DNA of 64,000 nt from Muribaculaceae bacterium (GTDB lineage Bacteria; Bacteroidota; Bacteroidia; Bacteroidales; Muribaculaceae), in the NCBI GenBank assembly GCA_017557665.1, contig JAFYYI010000086.1:132213-196212 (forward strand). Direction: 5' to 3'. Shown here piece by piece: positions 46,754 to 55,675 of this stretch. The first letter of the stretch is position 1. Each line of letters begins with the position of its first letter. Below the pieces are notes generated by a model that made no database searches, had not been told where the DNA came from, and worked only from the letters and a program-made list of their open reading frames with translations. The position numbers were made by a program, and so were the translations under genes.

Positions 46754-47320
46754 TTATCTAATTATTTTAAACGTTCCATCGCTATGAAGCATGATAATGT
46801 TTGATGCCGAGCGAGGCTTAGTATCATCCTGCCGGTATTTCACCACATAGTCAACACGCTGCTTTATCTCGTCGCTTATGTCGGCAAAAGTCTTGGCGCT
46901 GGGCTCGCCGCTCACGTTAGCTGAAGTCGATACTAATGGCTTGCCAAACTCGGAGCAGAGTCGCTGCGAGAACTCCTCATGAGGGATGCGAATCCCCAGT
47001 GAGTCGTTCTCTCCAAGCAGATTAGGAGCCACATTATAAGCTCCATCATATATAATTGTCAGTGGTTTCACTGCCACGTCAAGCAACTCTCGAGCCATCT
47101 CGGGCACACTCACCACATAGTGGTCGAGATGCTCTGCACTGCCCAGAAGCACGATAAGCGCCTTACTGTCGTCGCGCCTCTTGAGGTCATACACCTTCTT
47201 CACAGCAGCGGCATTAGTCGCATCACAGCCAATACCCCATATCGTATCGGTAGGATACAATATCACCCCACCACGGCTCAAGACCTCAATGCAAGCTTGT
47301 ATATCTTCGTCAATTGTCAT
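46754..47320 (-). CDS. tsaC: Threonylcarbamoyl-AMP synthase
   Basis: The 188-residue YrdC-fold protein makes L-threonylcarbamoyl-AMP for the t6A37 tRNA modification. GGVILYPTDTIWGIGCDA and KRRDDSKALIVL are YrdC motifs, and SANVSGEPS is a substrate-binding loop. The length fits the short TsaC type without a Sua5 domain. Confidence 0.93.
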   Translation of the reverse strand: MTIDEDIQACIEVLSRGGVILYPTDTIWGIGCDATNAAAVKKVYDLKRRDDSKALIVLLGSAEHLDHYVVSVPEMARELLDVAVKPLTIIYDGAYNVAPNLLGENDSLGIRIPHEEFSQRLCSEFGKPLVSTSANVSGEPSAKTFADISDEIKQRVDYVVKYRQDDTKPRSASNIIMLHSDGTFKIIR

Positions 47321-47376
47321 TAGTCTAACTTCATTTCTTAAATCACTGCTTCATGCGATCTTCTCAAATCAAAAAA

Positions 47377-47384
47377 CAAAGGTA
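47377..47384 (-). promoter_or_regulatory. -7 element upstream of tsaC
   Basis: TACCTTTG on the minus strand, 56 nt upstream of the tsaC start. No clear -33 box. Confidence 0.55.
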
Positions 47385-47490
47385 GTGCAATCTTTGCGAT
47401 AAAAAAAGTAAAAATCACATTTTTCCGTCTTTTTTTTCTCTAAAATTGTTAAAATCCACTTTTTTTGAACACTCAAGTTAATATTTTCGC

Positions 47491-47498
47491 TAAGTTTG
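47491..47498 (+). promoter_or_regulatory. -7 element upstream of the FMN-binding protein gene
   Basis: TAAGTTTG, 44 nt before ATG 47543. A TTTG at 47464-47467 is 23 nt upstream, longer than usual. Confidence 0.6.
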
Positions 47499-47542
47499 CA
47501 GTCTAATTGAGAAGTAGAACAAAATTAGACAAATATACTATT

Positions 47543-47995
47543 ATGACAAAATTCAAATTTGCATTTCTAGCAGTGGCTTTAGTTGCTACAGTTGCTTTGG
47601 CCCCAAGTGCTTTGGCCAAAGGCAAGACCAGCACACCACAGGTCATCTACACAGGCGAGATTGCCAAGAAAGTGATTGGTTATAATAGCACCACACCTGT
47701 GAGCATCAGCATCACTAACGGACGCATAACCAACATCACAGCCCTCGACAACAAGGAAACCCCAGCCTATTTCAAAAAGGCCAAGGAAAAGGTGTTTAGT
47801 CAGTTTATTGGCAAGACTGTTGACGAGGCTCTGAACCTCAAAGCCGATGTTGCAACTGGCGCAACCTATTCAAGCGAAGCCCTTATCAAAAACATCAAGA
47901 TGGGCTTGCAGCAAGCAAAGGAAAGTAGTCCCAAGCAAACCAACAGCAAGGGCAAGAACAAAAAAGGCAAAGGCAAGCGCAGCATGACAAAATAA
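47543..47995 (+). CDS. Exported FMN-binding domain protein
   Basis: The 150-residue protein has a signal peptide (1-25, ALAPSALA) and an FMN-binding domain (about 30-130) in which DVATGATYSSEAL matches the S/T-G-A-T motif that carries covalent FMN in NqrC/RnfG proteins. A Lys-rich C-terminal tail (GKNKKGKGKRS) follows. It may be an exported electron carrier or a metal-reducing protein. The flavin transferase ApbE is not nearby. A TTG further upstream opens the same frame, but ATG 47543 gives a good signal peptide. Confidence 0.85.
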   Translation: MTKFKFAFLAVALVATVALAPSALAKGKTSTPQVIYTGEIAKKVIGYNSTTPVSISITNGRITNITALDNKETPAYFKKAKEKVFSQFIGKTVDEALNLKADVATGATYSSEALIKNIKMGLQQAKESSPKQTNSKGKNKKGKGKRSMTK

Positions 47996-48018
47996 TGCTT
48001 ACCCTTAGCTTTAATGAC

Positions 48019-48054
48019 AATGAGCAAGAACCCCATCGCAGGTTCTTGCTCATT
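48019..48054. terminator. Bidirectional terminator after the FMN-binding protein gene
   Basis: AATGAGCAAGAACC (48019-48032) pairs perfectly with GGTTCTTGCTCATT (48041-48054); it also ends the small minus-strand gene. Confidence 0.9.
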
Positions 48055-48081
48055 GATTTTTCCTAATTAGTTGCTGCGTCA

Positions 48082-48228
48082 TCAAAAGCAATGCATCGCA
48101 ATGTAGCCCAAGAATGTTACAAAGAACATGATGCCAAACACGTTAAATGTAGTGTTTACAAGTCGGCGCACGTTGACAAACTCGCTGTTGCCCAGCACAC
48201 AAGAGTTGATGTTATCTGTTTTTTTCAT
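48082..48228 (-). CDS. 48-residue membrane protein, unknown function
   Basis: An ATG at 48228-48226 opens a 48-codon frame beginning MKKTDNINSCVLGNSEFV and ending with a single hydrophobic helix (FNVFGIMFFVTFLGYIAMH, about residues 28-46) before TGA. A -7 box (TAATTTTG, 48253-48260 minus strand) lies 25 nt upstream and a terminator lies just after. I do not recognise a family. The helix with flanking charged N-terminus is typical of a small inner-membrane protein. Confidence 0.6.
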   Translation of the reverse strand: MKKTDNINSCVLGNSEFVNVRRLVNTTFNVFGIMFFVTFLGYIAMHCF

Positions 48229-48252
48229 AGCTGTATAATTTTGATTACGACG

Positions 48253-48260
48253 CAAAATTA
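48253..48260 (-). promoter_or_regulatory. -7 element of the 48-residue protein gene
   Basis: TAATTTTG on the minus strand, 25 nt before the ATG; no good -33 box. Confidence 0.5.
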
Positions 48261-48304
48261 TATATCATGTGGGCAAAAATCGAGCACGTCAACACTAAAA
48301 TATC

Positions 48305-48495
48305 TTAAACCCAATTCGGTCATTAGGATTTATGTTAGAACAGAATTTATTTTGAGCAGGTTGTAAAGAGATTGTTGAAGACATAGCGGACTATGGCAAG
48401 ACAATATCTGCAACAAAATGCCAAAATAAAGCTGTTATAGCATAAATAGACATACAATTATTACCTTCCGTCGCCGAATGACCGATTTGGGTTAA
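48305..48495. mobile_element. 191-bp inverted-repeat element (MITE or IS remnant)
   Basis: The left end TTAAACCCAATTCGGTCATT (48305 on) is mirrored at the right end by AATGACCGATTTGGGTTAA (48477-48495). The 140 bp between carry no intact gene, only a short frame ending LEQNLF. A solitary similar palindrome lies at 59961-59991. This accounts for the gene-free stretch 48261-48500. Confidence 0.65.
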
Positions 48496-48502
48496 TGCTC
48501 AC

Positions 48503-48536
48503 AAAAAAAATGCTTGGCTCAACACCAAGCATTTTT
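48503..48536. terminator. Terminator after the chitobiase-like-domain protein gene
   Basis: AAATGCTTGG pairs with CCAAGCATTT around CTCAACA, flanked by A and T runs. Confidence 0.88.
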
Positions 48537-48560
48537 AATGTTTGAAAAAAGATTTATCTC

Positions 48561-51086
48561 TTATTTAACTACTTTTATAACGCTCTTGCTACCATCGTTC
48601 ATCTCGCGAACAACGATGTTAACTCCCTGGAATGGAGTTGCGCTCTCAACGCCAGCAACGTTGTAGTAGCGAACAGCCTTAACGTTCTCCATGTTGATAG
48701 CATCAATAGCCTCGGGCACATTCTTCTTGATTGTCATCACGAGAGGCAATGGGAGGCCCTTAGTCTCGGCTGTCGAAACAGTAATTTTGTAGTTGCCAGC
48801 CTCTTCTATGCGGAAGTTTGCACCGTCAACGAGTGAGATAGGTGACTCAAGCAATTCATTGTTGATCAAGAAGTAACCAACACCGTTGGCGTCTTCACCA
48901 CCGAACCACTTCCAGCCATCTCCAACAGGAGTGATGAGCTTGAACTCAGCGCCAGCATCGAACTCTACATCACCAGCAAGCTCGTAATTTCCGTTATCAG
49001 TGAGTTCAACCATACCATTTACTTGGCTCCAATCGTTGAAGGTACCAACAACATATAGCTGCTCGATTTCAGTAACAACTGGCTCAACAACCTCTACAAT
49101 CTCCAGAGGAATGAATTGTGCATTGTAGTTGTACCAGCTTGGGATACCATATACATCATAGGTCTTGCCCTCATTGTCCTCGGGGAAGGTAACACCGAAG
49201 CGGCCGTAGTAACCTGCAACGCTCTCCTCGCCAGCAACTATAGCGCCATTCTCGCCTAAAGAAGCGCCCTTAATAACGGCATAGTGATACAGGTTGTAAG
49301 GATCTTTGGTAACCTGAGCAGGAGTCATTTCTGCAGGAACAAGCTCAGCAGTCTCGGTAGATGCTACCATGCCAGTTATATTCGAAATCTCAGGAGCACC
49401 CTTGAACTCAACGTATCTACCACTCCAGCCACCAGGGATAACATCGCCCATCTCATAGCCGGGAACTGAGCCATAGAAATACATACCAACACCTGCCTCA
49501 TCCTGTGCATAGAGATTTGTGCCAGCTTGTGCAATTGCAATCAAGTTGCCAGTGAAAGTGAAATCAGTGCTCAACTCAAGGGCAAGAATATCGGCTACGG
49601 TAGCGCAAGTTACAGGACCTGCCTCTTTCACGAATTCCTTAGAAGCGACAGCTGAAGCAGCACCAGAAACGTCATAGGCAATAGCCTTAACGGTAGCGCT
49701 CTCAGTGAGCTCGAATGGAGCCTCATAAGCTGTGGACTGATTTGTTGGCTCTGTACCATCTATAGTGTAATAGATACTTGCACCCTCAGTCTCACAAGTA
49801 ATAGTTACCTGAGTGCTCTCTGTGAATGGAGTCTCACCCTCGATAACTGGAGTAGCAACGGTAACACCCTGAGCTACAAACTCGAGAGGCATAAACTGTG
49901 GAGTTCCATTGTAATAGCTTGTGATACCATAAACATCATAGGTGTTGGCATCGGTTGGAATAGTAGTATTAAAGCGGTTGTTGTAAATCACAACGCTCTC
50001 CTCACCAACTGTAATGTTGTTATTAGCAATTGTAGCGCCCTTAATAACGGCATACTTAAATACATTATCAAGACCTACTTGAGCAGGTGTTAATTCCTCG
50101 GCAACGAGCTCTTGGGTCTCAGTAGCGGCTTGCATGTTGGCCATACTCTGTAGTTGAGCAGCACCGCCATAAGTTTTCTTGATTGCAGTAAAGCCAGAGG
50201 GAATAACGTCATCCTTTTGGTAGTCTTGAGTTGCTTTGAACAGTTGCAAGCCACCGGTTTCATCTTGTGCAAACAACCAATTGTTTGTACCACTAGCTGC
50301 ATGTGCATGTCCGCTTACTACTAATTGACCTGTAAAGGTAAACTCAGTGTCATCAGCAAGAGCTTTAATTTCGGCTACTGTAGCGCAAGTAACACCTTCT
50401 TGCTTGATGGTGTAAGCAGCCGAAGCTACAGAACTTACGTTATCGTCAGCATCAACAGCAATAGCTTTGATAGTCATTGCCTCATTAACTACGATAGGCT
50501 CGGTGTAGATCTCACCATTGTCTTCCTCGTAAGAAGGATCTGTGCCATCGATAGTGTAAATAATCATCTCTGCATCAGGAGCACTGATAGTAACTTCGGT
50601 ACCAGCCTCTACTTCACCAGCTGCAGGGCTGAAAGTGGGAGGTGTAACAGTTACAGGAGGTTCTGTGCCATCATCAAAAGTTACTGCGATAGCAGCCAGT
50701 CGAAGGTGACCACTAGTGCCACTAACAGTAAATGTTACAGCAGAAGAACTTCCCTCCCATATTCCATCTTCATAGGCTTCCACATCACTAGTAAGCACAT
50801 TAGTTCCTCCACCCGAGGCAAATGTGAACTCAATCTTAGATATGGTCTTTGTTGAGGAAGATACAGTGAAATAATTTCCACCATAAACACGAATAGCAGC
50901 ACCAGTAGTGTAATACTTGGGAGCATTGCTATTTGTGCCCTTGTCAAAAGTAACAGAAAAGTCGGTTCCCTCATAAGATTCAACCGCCTCACCATTAGAG
51001 TAACCCTCATCTGCGAAAGTTACTGTCTCTGCCCAAGCTCCAATTGCGAGCATGAGCATCATCATGAGAGATAATACTTTTTTCAT
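48561..51086 (-). CDS. Large secreted multidomain protein (chitobiase-like, OB-like, SusE/F-like domains)
   Basis: The 841-residue protein has a signal peptide (1-19, IGAWA), a discoidin-like beta-sandwich (20-140), two chitobiase C-terminal/FN3-like domains (YTIDGTDPSYE and YTIDGTEPTNQ), two OB-like domains that begin TCATVAEIKAL and TCATVADILAL, and a SusE/SusF-like starch-binding-type domain near 690-790 (LYVVGTFNDWSQ). It ends with a T9SS-type tail (VRYYNVAGVES, KSVIKVVK). It could bind polysaccharide at the cell surface, an inference. No enzyme domain is evident, and no SusC/D genes are adjacent. Confidence 0.78.
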   Translation of the reverse strand: MKKVLSLMMMLMLAIGAWAETVTFADEGYSNGEAVESYEGTDFSVTFDKGTNSNAPKYYTTGAAIRVYGGNYFTVSSSTKTISKIEFTFASGGGTNVLTSDVEAYEDGIWEGSSSAVTFTVSGTSGHLRLAAIAVTFDDGTEPPVTVTPPTFSPAAGEVEAGTEVTISAPDAEMIIYTIDGTDPSYEEDNGEIYTEPIVVNEAMTIKAIAVDADDNVSSVASAAYTIKQEGVTCATVAEIKALADDTEFTFTGQLVVSGHAHAASGTNNWLFAQDETGGLQLFKATQDYQKDDVIPSGFTAIKKTYGGAAQLQSMANMQAATETQELVAEELTPAQVGLDNVFKYAVIKGATIANNNITVGEESVVIYNNRFNTTIPTDANTYDVYGITSYYNGTPQFMPLEFVAQGVTVATPVIEGETPFTESTQVTITCETEGASIYYTIDGTEPTNQSTAYEAPFELTESATVKAIAYDVSGAASAVASKEFVKEAGPVTCATVADILALELSTDFTFTGNLIAIAQAGTNLYAQDEAGVGMYFYGSVPGYEMGDVIPGGWSGRYVEFKGAPEISNITGMVASTETAELVPAEMTPAQVTKDPYNLYHYAVIKGASLGENGAIVAGEESVAGYYGRFGVTFPEDNEGKTYDVYGIPSWYNYNAQFIPLEIVEVVEPVVTEIEQLYVVGTFNDWSQVNGMVELTDNGNYELAGDVEFDAGAEFKLITPVGDGWKWFGGEDANGVGYFLINNELLESPISLVDGANFRIEEAGNYKITVSTAETKGLPLPLVMTIKKNVPEAIDAINMENVKAVRYYNVAGVESATPFQGVNIVVREMNDGSKSVIKVVK

Positions 51087-51184
51087 AAAAAACGAGTTTA
51101 GTTAATAATTTAGTTATTAAGTAGTTAATCGCCTGTGAAAATTGAGCCGCCAGTCTTTTAAGCGGCATTTCTCCTTTCACACCG

Positions 51185-51192
51185 CAAAGATA
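51185..51192 (-). promoter_or_regulatory. -7 element with about 92-nt leader for the multidomain protein gene
   Basis: TATCTTTG on the minus strand; the leader carries a GCCGC/GCGGC hairpin and an AGGAG-preceded ATG at 51166 opening a 53-codon frame that overlaps the gene start out of frame. Confidence 0.55.
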
Positions 51193-51243
51193 AAAAAATA
51201 TTCTCAATAAAAAAACAGCAAATCAAAATCTTTTAATTCTTTT

Positions 51244-52092
51244 TTAGCGGTTCTTCACCACTGCCACATAGATGATGAGAATCACATTCATCATCAAAGC
51301 ATAGATTATGGCGGGGATGGCATACCTGTCATCGCCAAACACGAGCGGACTACTGGCGATAGTGATAGCCTGAGCTGCATTTTGCATTCCTATCTCAATG
51401 ACGATGGTGCGACGCTCCTTGGTATTCAGGCGCATACCCCACGCAAGCGCCACTCCACTTGCCATTGCAAGTAGAATAAGCACGGTTATAGATATTCCCA
51501 GTTGGCCGAAATTGGCGATTATCGCCTCTCGATTCTTGATAAAAAATACTGTTGCAAGGAAAATCAGCGCAGGAAAGGCAACCTTCGACAGCACCTTGTG
51601 GATTCTCTCGGCAGCACTCTCCCACTTCTTCCTTACGGCAATGCCCACAATAATGGGAACAAGCATGAGCACAATGTTCTGTATCACGAGATTTCCCACT
51701 GGCAGATGAACGTTAACCGTACTGCTTGCCGCAGTAGTCACCCATTCCAAAATCAGTGGCACTGTAAACAAGGTAATAATGCTGCTGCAAGCCGTGAGCG
51801 ACACCGACAATGCCACATCACCACGAGCTAGCATCGAAAACACATTCGACGAACTCCCGCCTGGACAGCACGCAATCAGCACAAAGCCTATAAGAAAAAT
51901 TGGCTCCAGATGCAATGCCCACCCTATGAGCCAAGCCAGTGCCGGCAGCACCACTATCTGTCCTACCAAGCCTGCCAACACAGGTTTGGGACGGTCTTTA
52001 AACAACTTGAAATCCTGCAATTTCAGGTTCAAGCCCAATTCAAACATCAACAGCGTGAGAATGGGGATTACTATAAAAATTGTCGCGTTCAT
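51244..52092 (-). CDS. Bile acid:sodium symporter family transporter (BASS/SBF)
   Basis: The 282-residue protein has about nine hydrophobic helices. CCPGGSSSNVFSMLARGDVALS is the cross-over region of the ASBT fold, which includes the sodium-site residues. BASS members carry bile acids, pantothenate or keto acids with sodium; the substrate is unknown here. The porin gene follows 75 nt downstream on the same strand. Confidence 0.9.
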   Translation of the reverse strand: MNATIFIVIPILTLLMFELGLNLKLQDFKLFKDRPKPVLAGLVGQIVVLPALAWLIGWALHLEPIFLIGFVLIACCPGGSSSNVFSMLARGDVALSVSLTACSSIITLFTVPLILEWVTTAASSTVNVHLPVGNLVIQNIVLMLVPIIVGIAVRKKWESAAERIHKVLSKVAFPALIFLATVFFIKNREAIIANFGQLGISITVLILLAMASGVALAWGMRLNTKERRTIVIEIGMQNAAQAITIASSPLVFGDDRYAIPAIIYALMMNVILIIYVAVVKNR

Positions 52093-52167
52093 AATCTTCG
52101 TTTATCGATGTTCGGGAGTCGCCCCTTAGTCCATTGTACTTTATACTTTTACTTATTTATGCATTAA

Positions 52168-53340
52168 CTAAAACGCTATCTGAAATTGCGTCAGCCACGC
52201 TTTGGTGTCGGGGCCAATGTTGCGGTCACTATAGATGTACTGAGTGCTGATGCGGCAGGCTTTGTATACCCAATACTGAAGGCCCACGAGGTAGTTATTG
52301 GTGCGTGTCCAAGCGGGGAAAGCGTCTCGAGCTTCCTTGCTCAGCGAAGTGTTCTTATCAAGATGGTCATAGTCGAGCACCAGGTCAAAATTGCGGAACA
52401 AGCGGCACCACAACTCGGCATAAAAGGCGCGGTTTTTGATGTCGCCATTCTTGCCGCCCATATACTCGGTGCGCATTTTCAAAGGTTTCCAATTCACCTC
52501 GGCACCCACACTCCATCGGTTGCGGGTGTAATCGTTGCCTTGTGCAAAGGTGCCAAACATGTCATCGGCTTGGGCATTACCTTTGCCAATGATGAATGAC
52601 CCCGACAGGGTTATATCTTTCGTTGGAAGCACATTGAGCATTGCCACTACATCCTTGTGCTTGTTATTGTCGCGCAGATTCATGCCAGCACCGTTAAACA
52701 CCCCAACACTATAATTAAGGTAATAGTGTCCGTCACGTGCCTTGATAGCATCACCAGTAATCATCGCGCCCAAATCACGCCCTACATAATTGCCATAGAG
52801 CGGATCGCCAGCGATGCCCGCCATATAGCGCGTGCCCTCGTTGAGGTTTACTGTACCAAGCAATGTGGGCGAGATGATGTTCTCAAGCGTGTAAGGGGTC
52901 TTGAACTGACCTACCCTAACCTTAAGCTCGGGCAGGAAAGCATACTGGGCATAATACTCATGCAGATGCTTCGGCGCCTGAGTGCTAGCCACGTCTACCA
53001 TCAGGAAGAAACTCAGTTTGCGTGTCAACTCAGCGTTAGCCATCAAGATAACACGTGTCATGCTGAACGAGTTATTGGTCTCAGGACCTGTTTTCGTCAT
53101 GTCAAACTGAGTCTGGGCATAACCAAATAACGTTAGTTTGCTCGGTCCAATGTGAATATTCAGCGGCTGCACAGGTTTCTCACCATCTTGTGGACGGGTA
53201 GCCATGATAGCACTGTCGCTGGTGTTTAGAGTAGAAACACTAACTTTCAAACTTTTCTTCTCGGTCTCCATAGGCGCCGTTTCCTCGGCAAATGTCAAAA
53301 AAGGCATTAAAGCAAGCAACGCCAAAACCAGTTTCTTCAT
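52168..53340 (-). CDS. Outer-membrane porin (OprO/OprP-like)
   Basis: The protein of about 390 residues has a signal peptide (MKKLVLALLALMPFLTFA) and amphipathic beta strands; KLTLFGYAQTQFD and VRVGQFKTPYTLENI fit the phosphate-selective porin-like family. The C-terminus WLTQFQIAF with terminal Phe is typical of outer-membrane barrels. Substrate cannot be read. I place the start at ATG 53340; an ATG 15 nt upstream also opens the frame. Confidence 0.85.
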   Translation of the reverse strand: MKKLVLALLALMPFLTFAEETAPMETEKKSLKVSVSTLNTSDSAIMATRPQDGEKPVQPLNIHIGPSKLTLFGYAQTQFDMTKTGPETNNSFSMTRVILMANAELTRKLSFFLMVDVASTQAPKHLHEYYAQYAFLPELKVRVGQFKTPYTLENIISPTLLGTVNLNEGTRYMAGIAGDPLYGNYVGRDLGAMITGDAIKARDGHYYLNYSVGVFNGAGMNLRDNNKHKDVVAMLNVLPTKDITLSGSFIIGKGNAQADDMFGTFAQGNDYTRNRWSVGAEVNWKPLKMRTEYMGGKNGDIKNRAFYAELWCRLFRNFDLVLDYDHLDKNTSLSKEARDAFPAWTRTNNYLVGLQYWVYKACRISTQYIYSDRNIGPDTKAWLTQFQIAF

Positions 53341-53406
53341 AAAATACATAGTCATTTGTTGATAGTTTGGGGCTTCACAGATGTGACTTTTTCTTTATTT
53401 AAAACA

Positions 53407-53450
53407 AAAATCCGACATACGATGCATTGTCATGCACATTGTCGGATTTT
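53407..53450 (-). terminator. Terminator of tRNA-Arg
   Basis: AAAATCCGACA (53407-53417) pairs with TGTCGGATTTT (53440-53450); on the minus strand a T run follows. Confidence 0.85.
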
Positions 53451-53454
53451 ATCG

Positions 53455-53528
53455 TGAATCGGCTGGGATTCGAACCCAGGACCCACAGCTTAGAAGGCTG
53501 TTGCTCTATCCAGCTGAGCTACCGATCC
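53455..53528 (-). tRNA. tRNA-Arg (anticodon TCT)
   Basis: On the minus strand the acceptor GGATCGG pairs with CCGATTC, the anticodon stem CAGC/GCTG encloses loop CTTCTAA with TCT, and the T arm CTGGGTTCGAATCCCAG is perfect. CCA is not encoded. Confidence 0.95.
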
Positions 53529-53564
53529 AGCTTTTTTGAGACCTCAGCGCCTCAAAAAGCGGTG

Positions 53565-53595
53565 CAAAGGTAATACATTTTTCTGAAAAGGCAAA
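53565..53595 (-). promoter_or_regulatory. Promoter of tRNA-Arg
   Basis: On the minus strand TTTG (53592-53595) and TACCTTTG (53565-53572) are exactly 19 nt apart. Confidence 0.78.
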
Positions 53596-53614
53596 ATTTG
53601 TGAAATAAATGTTG

Positions 53615-53622
53615 TAATTTTG
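53615..53622 (+). promoter_or_regulatory. -7 element upstream of queA
   Basis: TAATTTTG, 93 nt before the ATG at 53715, back-to-back with the tRNA-Arg promoter. Confidence 0.55.
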
Positions 53623-53714
53623 CACCACAAAACAAACGTCATAGATATAAATACCTTTAGTACGAAGCACTCTTATTTCCACTCCAGCTAGGAGTAGCAA
53701 AAAACAACTTAAGA

Positions 53715-54941
53715 ATGAACATTCTAAACCAAGTGCGCAATTTGCGCATAGCCGACTATAATTATCCGCTCCCCGATGAGCGCATCGCCAAGCACCCTCT
53801 CGCACAGCGTGAGCAGTGCAAGGTACTTATGTTCAAGGACAACGCAATCGAGCAGCACATCTTTCACGAAGTGCCTGCGCTGCTGCCCAGCAATGCTTTG
53901 CTCGTATACAACAACACGCGTGTAATCAACGCCCGCTTGCGATTCCGCAAAGCCACTGGCAGTCAGATAGAAATTTTCTGCCTAGAACCAGTGGCGCCGC
54001 GCGACTACCAGCTCATCTTCCAGACTACACACGAGTGCACATGGCTGTGTTTGGTGGGAAACAGCAAGCGTTGGAAAAGCGGGCCTCTTACCCAACAGAT
54101 TGACGTGGACGGTAACGCCATCACCATCAATGCCACCCGTGGCGAGCGACGTGGCAACGCCTTTGAGATAATATTCTCTTGGGACGGCGAAGACGTGACC
54201 TTTGCATCGGTTTTGGAAGCTTTGGGCGAAATCCCTATCCCACCCTACCTCAACCGTGACACTGAGAAGAGCGACCTCACCGACTACCAGACGGTATATA
54301 GCCACATCGACGGCAGCGTGGCGGCTCCCACAGCAGGACTGCACTTCACCGATGAGCTCCTTGCCGAATGCGACCGCCGAGGCATTGAGCGCCGCGAACT
54401 CACTCTCCATGTTGGCGCTGGCACTTTCCAGCCCGTAAAGAGCGACAATATTGGCGACCATGCCATGCACACCGAGTTCATTAGCGTGCCACGCGACCTG
54501 CTCGCCGAGCTCGCAACCACTAACCGACCAGTGATTGCCGTGGGAACCACAAGCGTCCGCACCCTTGAGAGTCTATATTACATAGGTCAAATTCTTGAGG
54601 CCAACCCTGAAGCCACCGAGGAAGAATTGCGTGTCACCCAATGGATGCCCTATACAACCCCGTGTGAAATAACCCCTCAGCAAGCTCTTCAAAACATCGT
54701 TGATTACCTCGACTGCCACAATGCCAGCGACTACCTGGGCAGCACCCAACTGATGATAGCCCCAGGCTATCGCTACCGCATCGTTAAAGGAATGATCACC
54801 AATTTCCACCAGCCACAAAGCACACTGCTGCTTCTTGTGGCCGCCTTCGTGGGTAACGACAACTGGCGCACCATTTACGAATACGCGCTCAACCATGGCT
54901 TCCGATTCCTAAGCTATGGTGACGCATGTCTCTTCCTGTAG
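53715..54941 (+). CDS. queA: S-adenosylmethionine:tRNA ribosyltransferase-isomerase
   Basis: QueA makes epoxyqueuosine on tRNA from preQ1-modified wobble guanosine. The 408-residue protein begins with an N-terminal domain (YPLPDERIAKHPLAQRE), then GEIPIPPYLNR, DYQTVYS and AAPTAGLHFTDELL, and ends NHGFRFLSYGDACLFL. It is slightly longer than the usual 345-365 residues because of insertions near residues 125-155. It sits with other tRNA-modification genes (miaA, tsaC) in this window but not in an operon with them. Confidence 0.94.
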   Translation: MNILNQVRNLRIADYNYPLPDERIAKHPLAQREQCKVLMFKDNAIEQHIFHEVPALLPSNALLVYNNTRVINARLRFRKATGSQIEIFCLEPVAPRDYQLIFQTTHECTWLCLVGNSKRWKSGPLTQQIDVDGNAITINATRGERRGNAFEIIFSWDGEDVTFASVLEALGEIPIPPYLNRDTEKSDLTDYQTVYSHIDGSVAAPTAGLHFTDELLAECDRRGIERRELTLHVGAGTFQPVKSDNIGDHAMHTEFISVPRDLLAELATTNRPVIAVGTTSVRTLESLYYIGQILEANPEATEEELRVTQWMPYTTPCEITPQQALQNIVDYLDCHNASDYLGSTQLMIAPGYRYRIVKGMITNFHQPQSTLLLLVAAFVGNDNWRTIYEYALNHGFRFLSYGDACLFL

Positions 54942-54961
54942 TAAATAATACATAATAAAAG

Positions 54962-54994
54962 CACCCACCAAAAGTTGAAAAACCTCGGTGGGTG
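54962..54994 (-). terminator. Terminator of the lipoprotein gene
   Basis: CACCCACC (54962-54969) pairs with GGTGGGTG (54987-54994); a TTTTATT run follows on the minus strand. Confidence 0.8.
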
Positions 54995-55018
54995 TGATAT
55001 TTGTGGGGTAATTATCTC

Positions 55019-55582
55019 TTATTTGAGAGCGGTTGCGTTGATGATGTCATTGAGATTCTTCACCAACACTTCTTTGAGCTCGGCACCTTTCATGTTAGTG
55101 CCACCAGGCATAATTCTGAAGGTTACAAAGCCTTCACCGTTAGGAACATAGGCCTCATACTCGTAACGACCATCTTTCTCGTTTTCAAAAACCTTATAGG
55201 ATTTGTCACCCACTGTGATGTCGTCAACAGCTTTGCCACCACGTTTTTTGATGTACTCAACAACATCATTCTCATTCTCAAGAGTATAGTTAAGCATGGC
55301 TTCACTGTATGGATTCTCCTTCATAGTCAGGTTACATGAGCTGCGTACCATACGGCTACTAGCCTTCCAACCTTCAGGAACAGTGATTGTGTAGTTGTCA
55401 CAAGTGAGTTCCTTCTGGTCCTCAATCTTCACTTCATCTTCTGATTCTTCCGATTCTGTTGCTTCCGAAACCTGCTCTTCCGAAACCGATGAGTCTTCTG
55501 ATGTCTCTTTCTTTGTGTCACAAGATGCCAAAGTCCATGTTGTCAAAGCCACAATGGCCAAAATACTGAAAATTTTCTTCAT
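55019..55582 (-). CDS. Lipoprotein of unknown function
   Basis: The 187-residue protein has a lipobox (TLASC, Cys21), an acidic Ser/Glu-rich spacer (residues about 25-58) and a compact C-terminal domain with ITVPEGWKASSR, a start resembling small PsbP-like lipoproteins. The role is unknown. It converges with queA, from which it is separated by a terminator. Confidence 0.75.
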   Translation of the reverse strand: MKKIFSILAIVALTTWTLASCDTKKETSEDSSVSEEQVSEATESEESEDEVKIEDQKELTCDNYTITVPEGWKASSRMVRSSCNLTMKENPYSEAMLNYTLENENDVVEYIKKRGGKAVDDITVGDKSYKVFENEKDGRYEYEAYVPNGEGFVTFRIMPGGTNMKGAELKEVLVKNLNDIINATALK

Positions 55583-55675
55583 TTTGTTTTTTGAATTAAG
55601 TTTGTTTATTAAAAATGGTTTTCAATTATAACGCAACATTTGTCCTTTTATTATCATTTGGAATGCTTATAAAAA

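Noticed and set aside
51244..52092. Bile-acid transporter name taken literally
   Set aside because: The family carries many organic anions; no residue pattern here proves bile acid as substrate.
53407..53450. Family A repeat in the tRNA-Arg terminator
   Set aside because: The loop has only a partial match (GATGCATTGTCATGCAC), so I did not count it.
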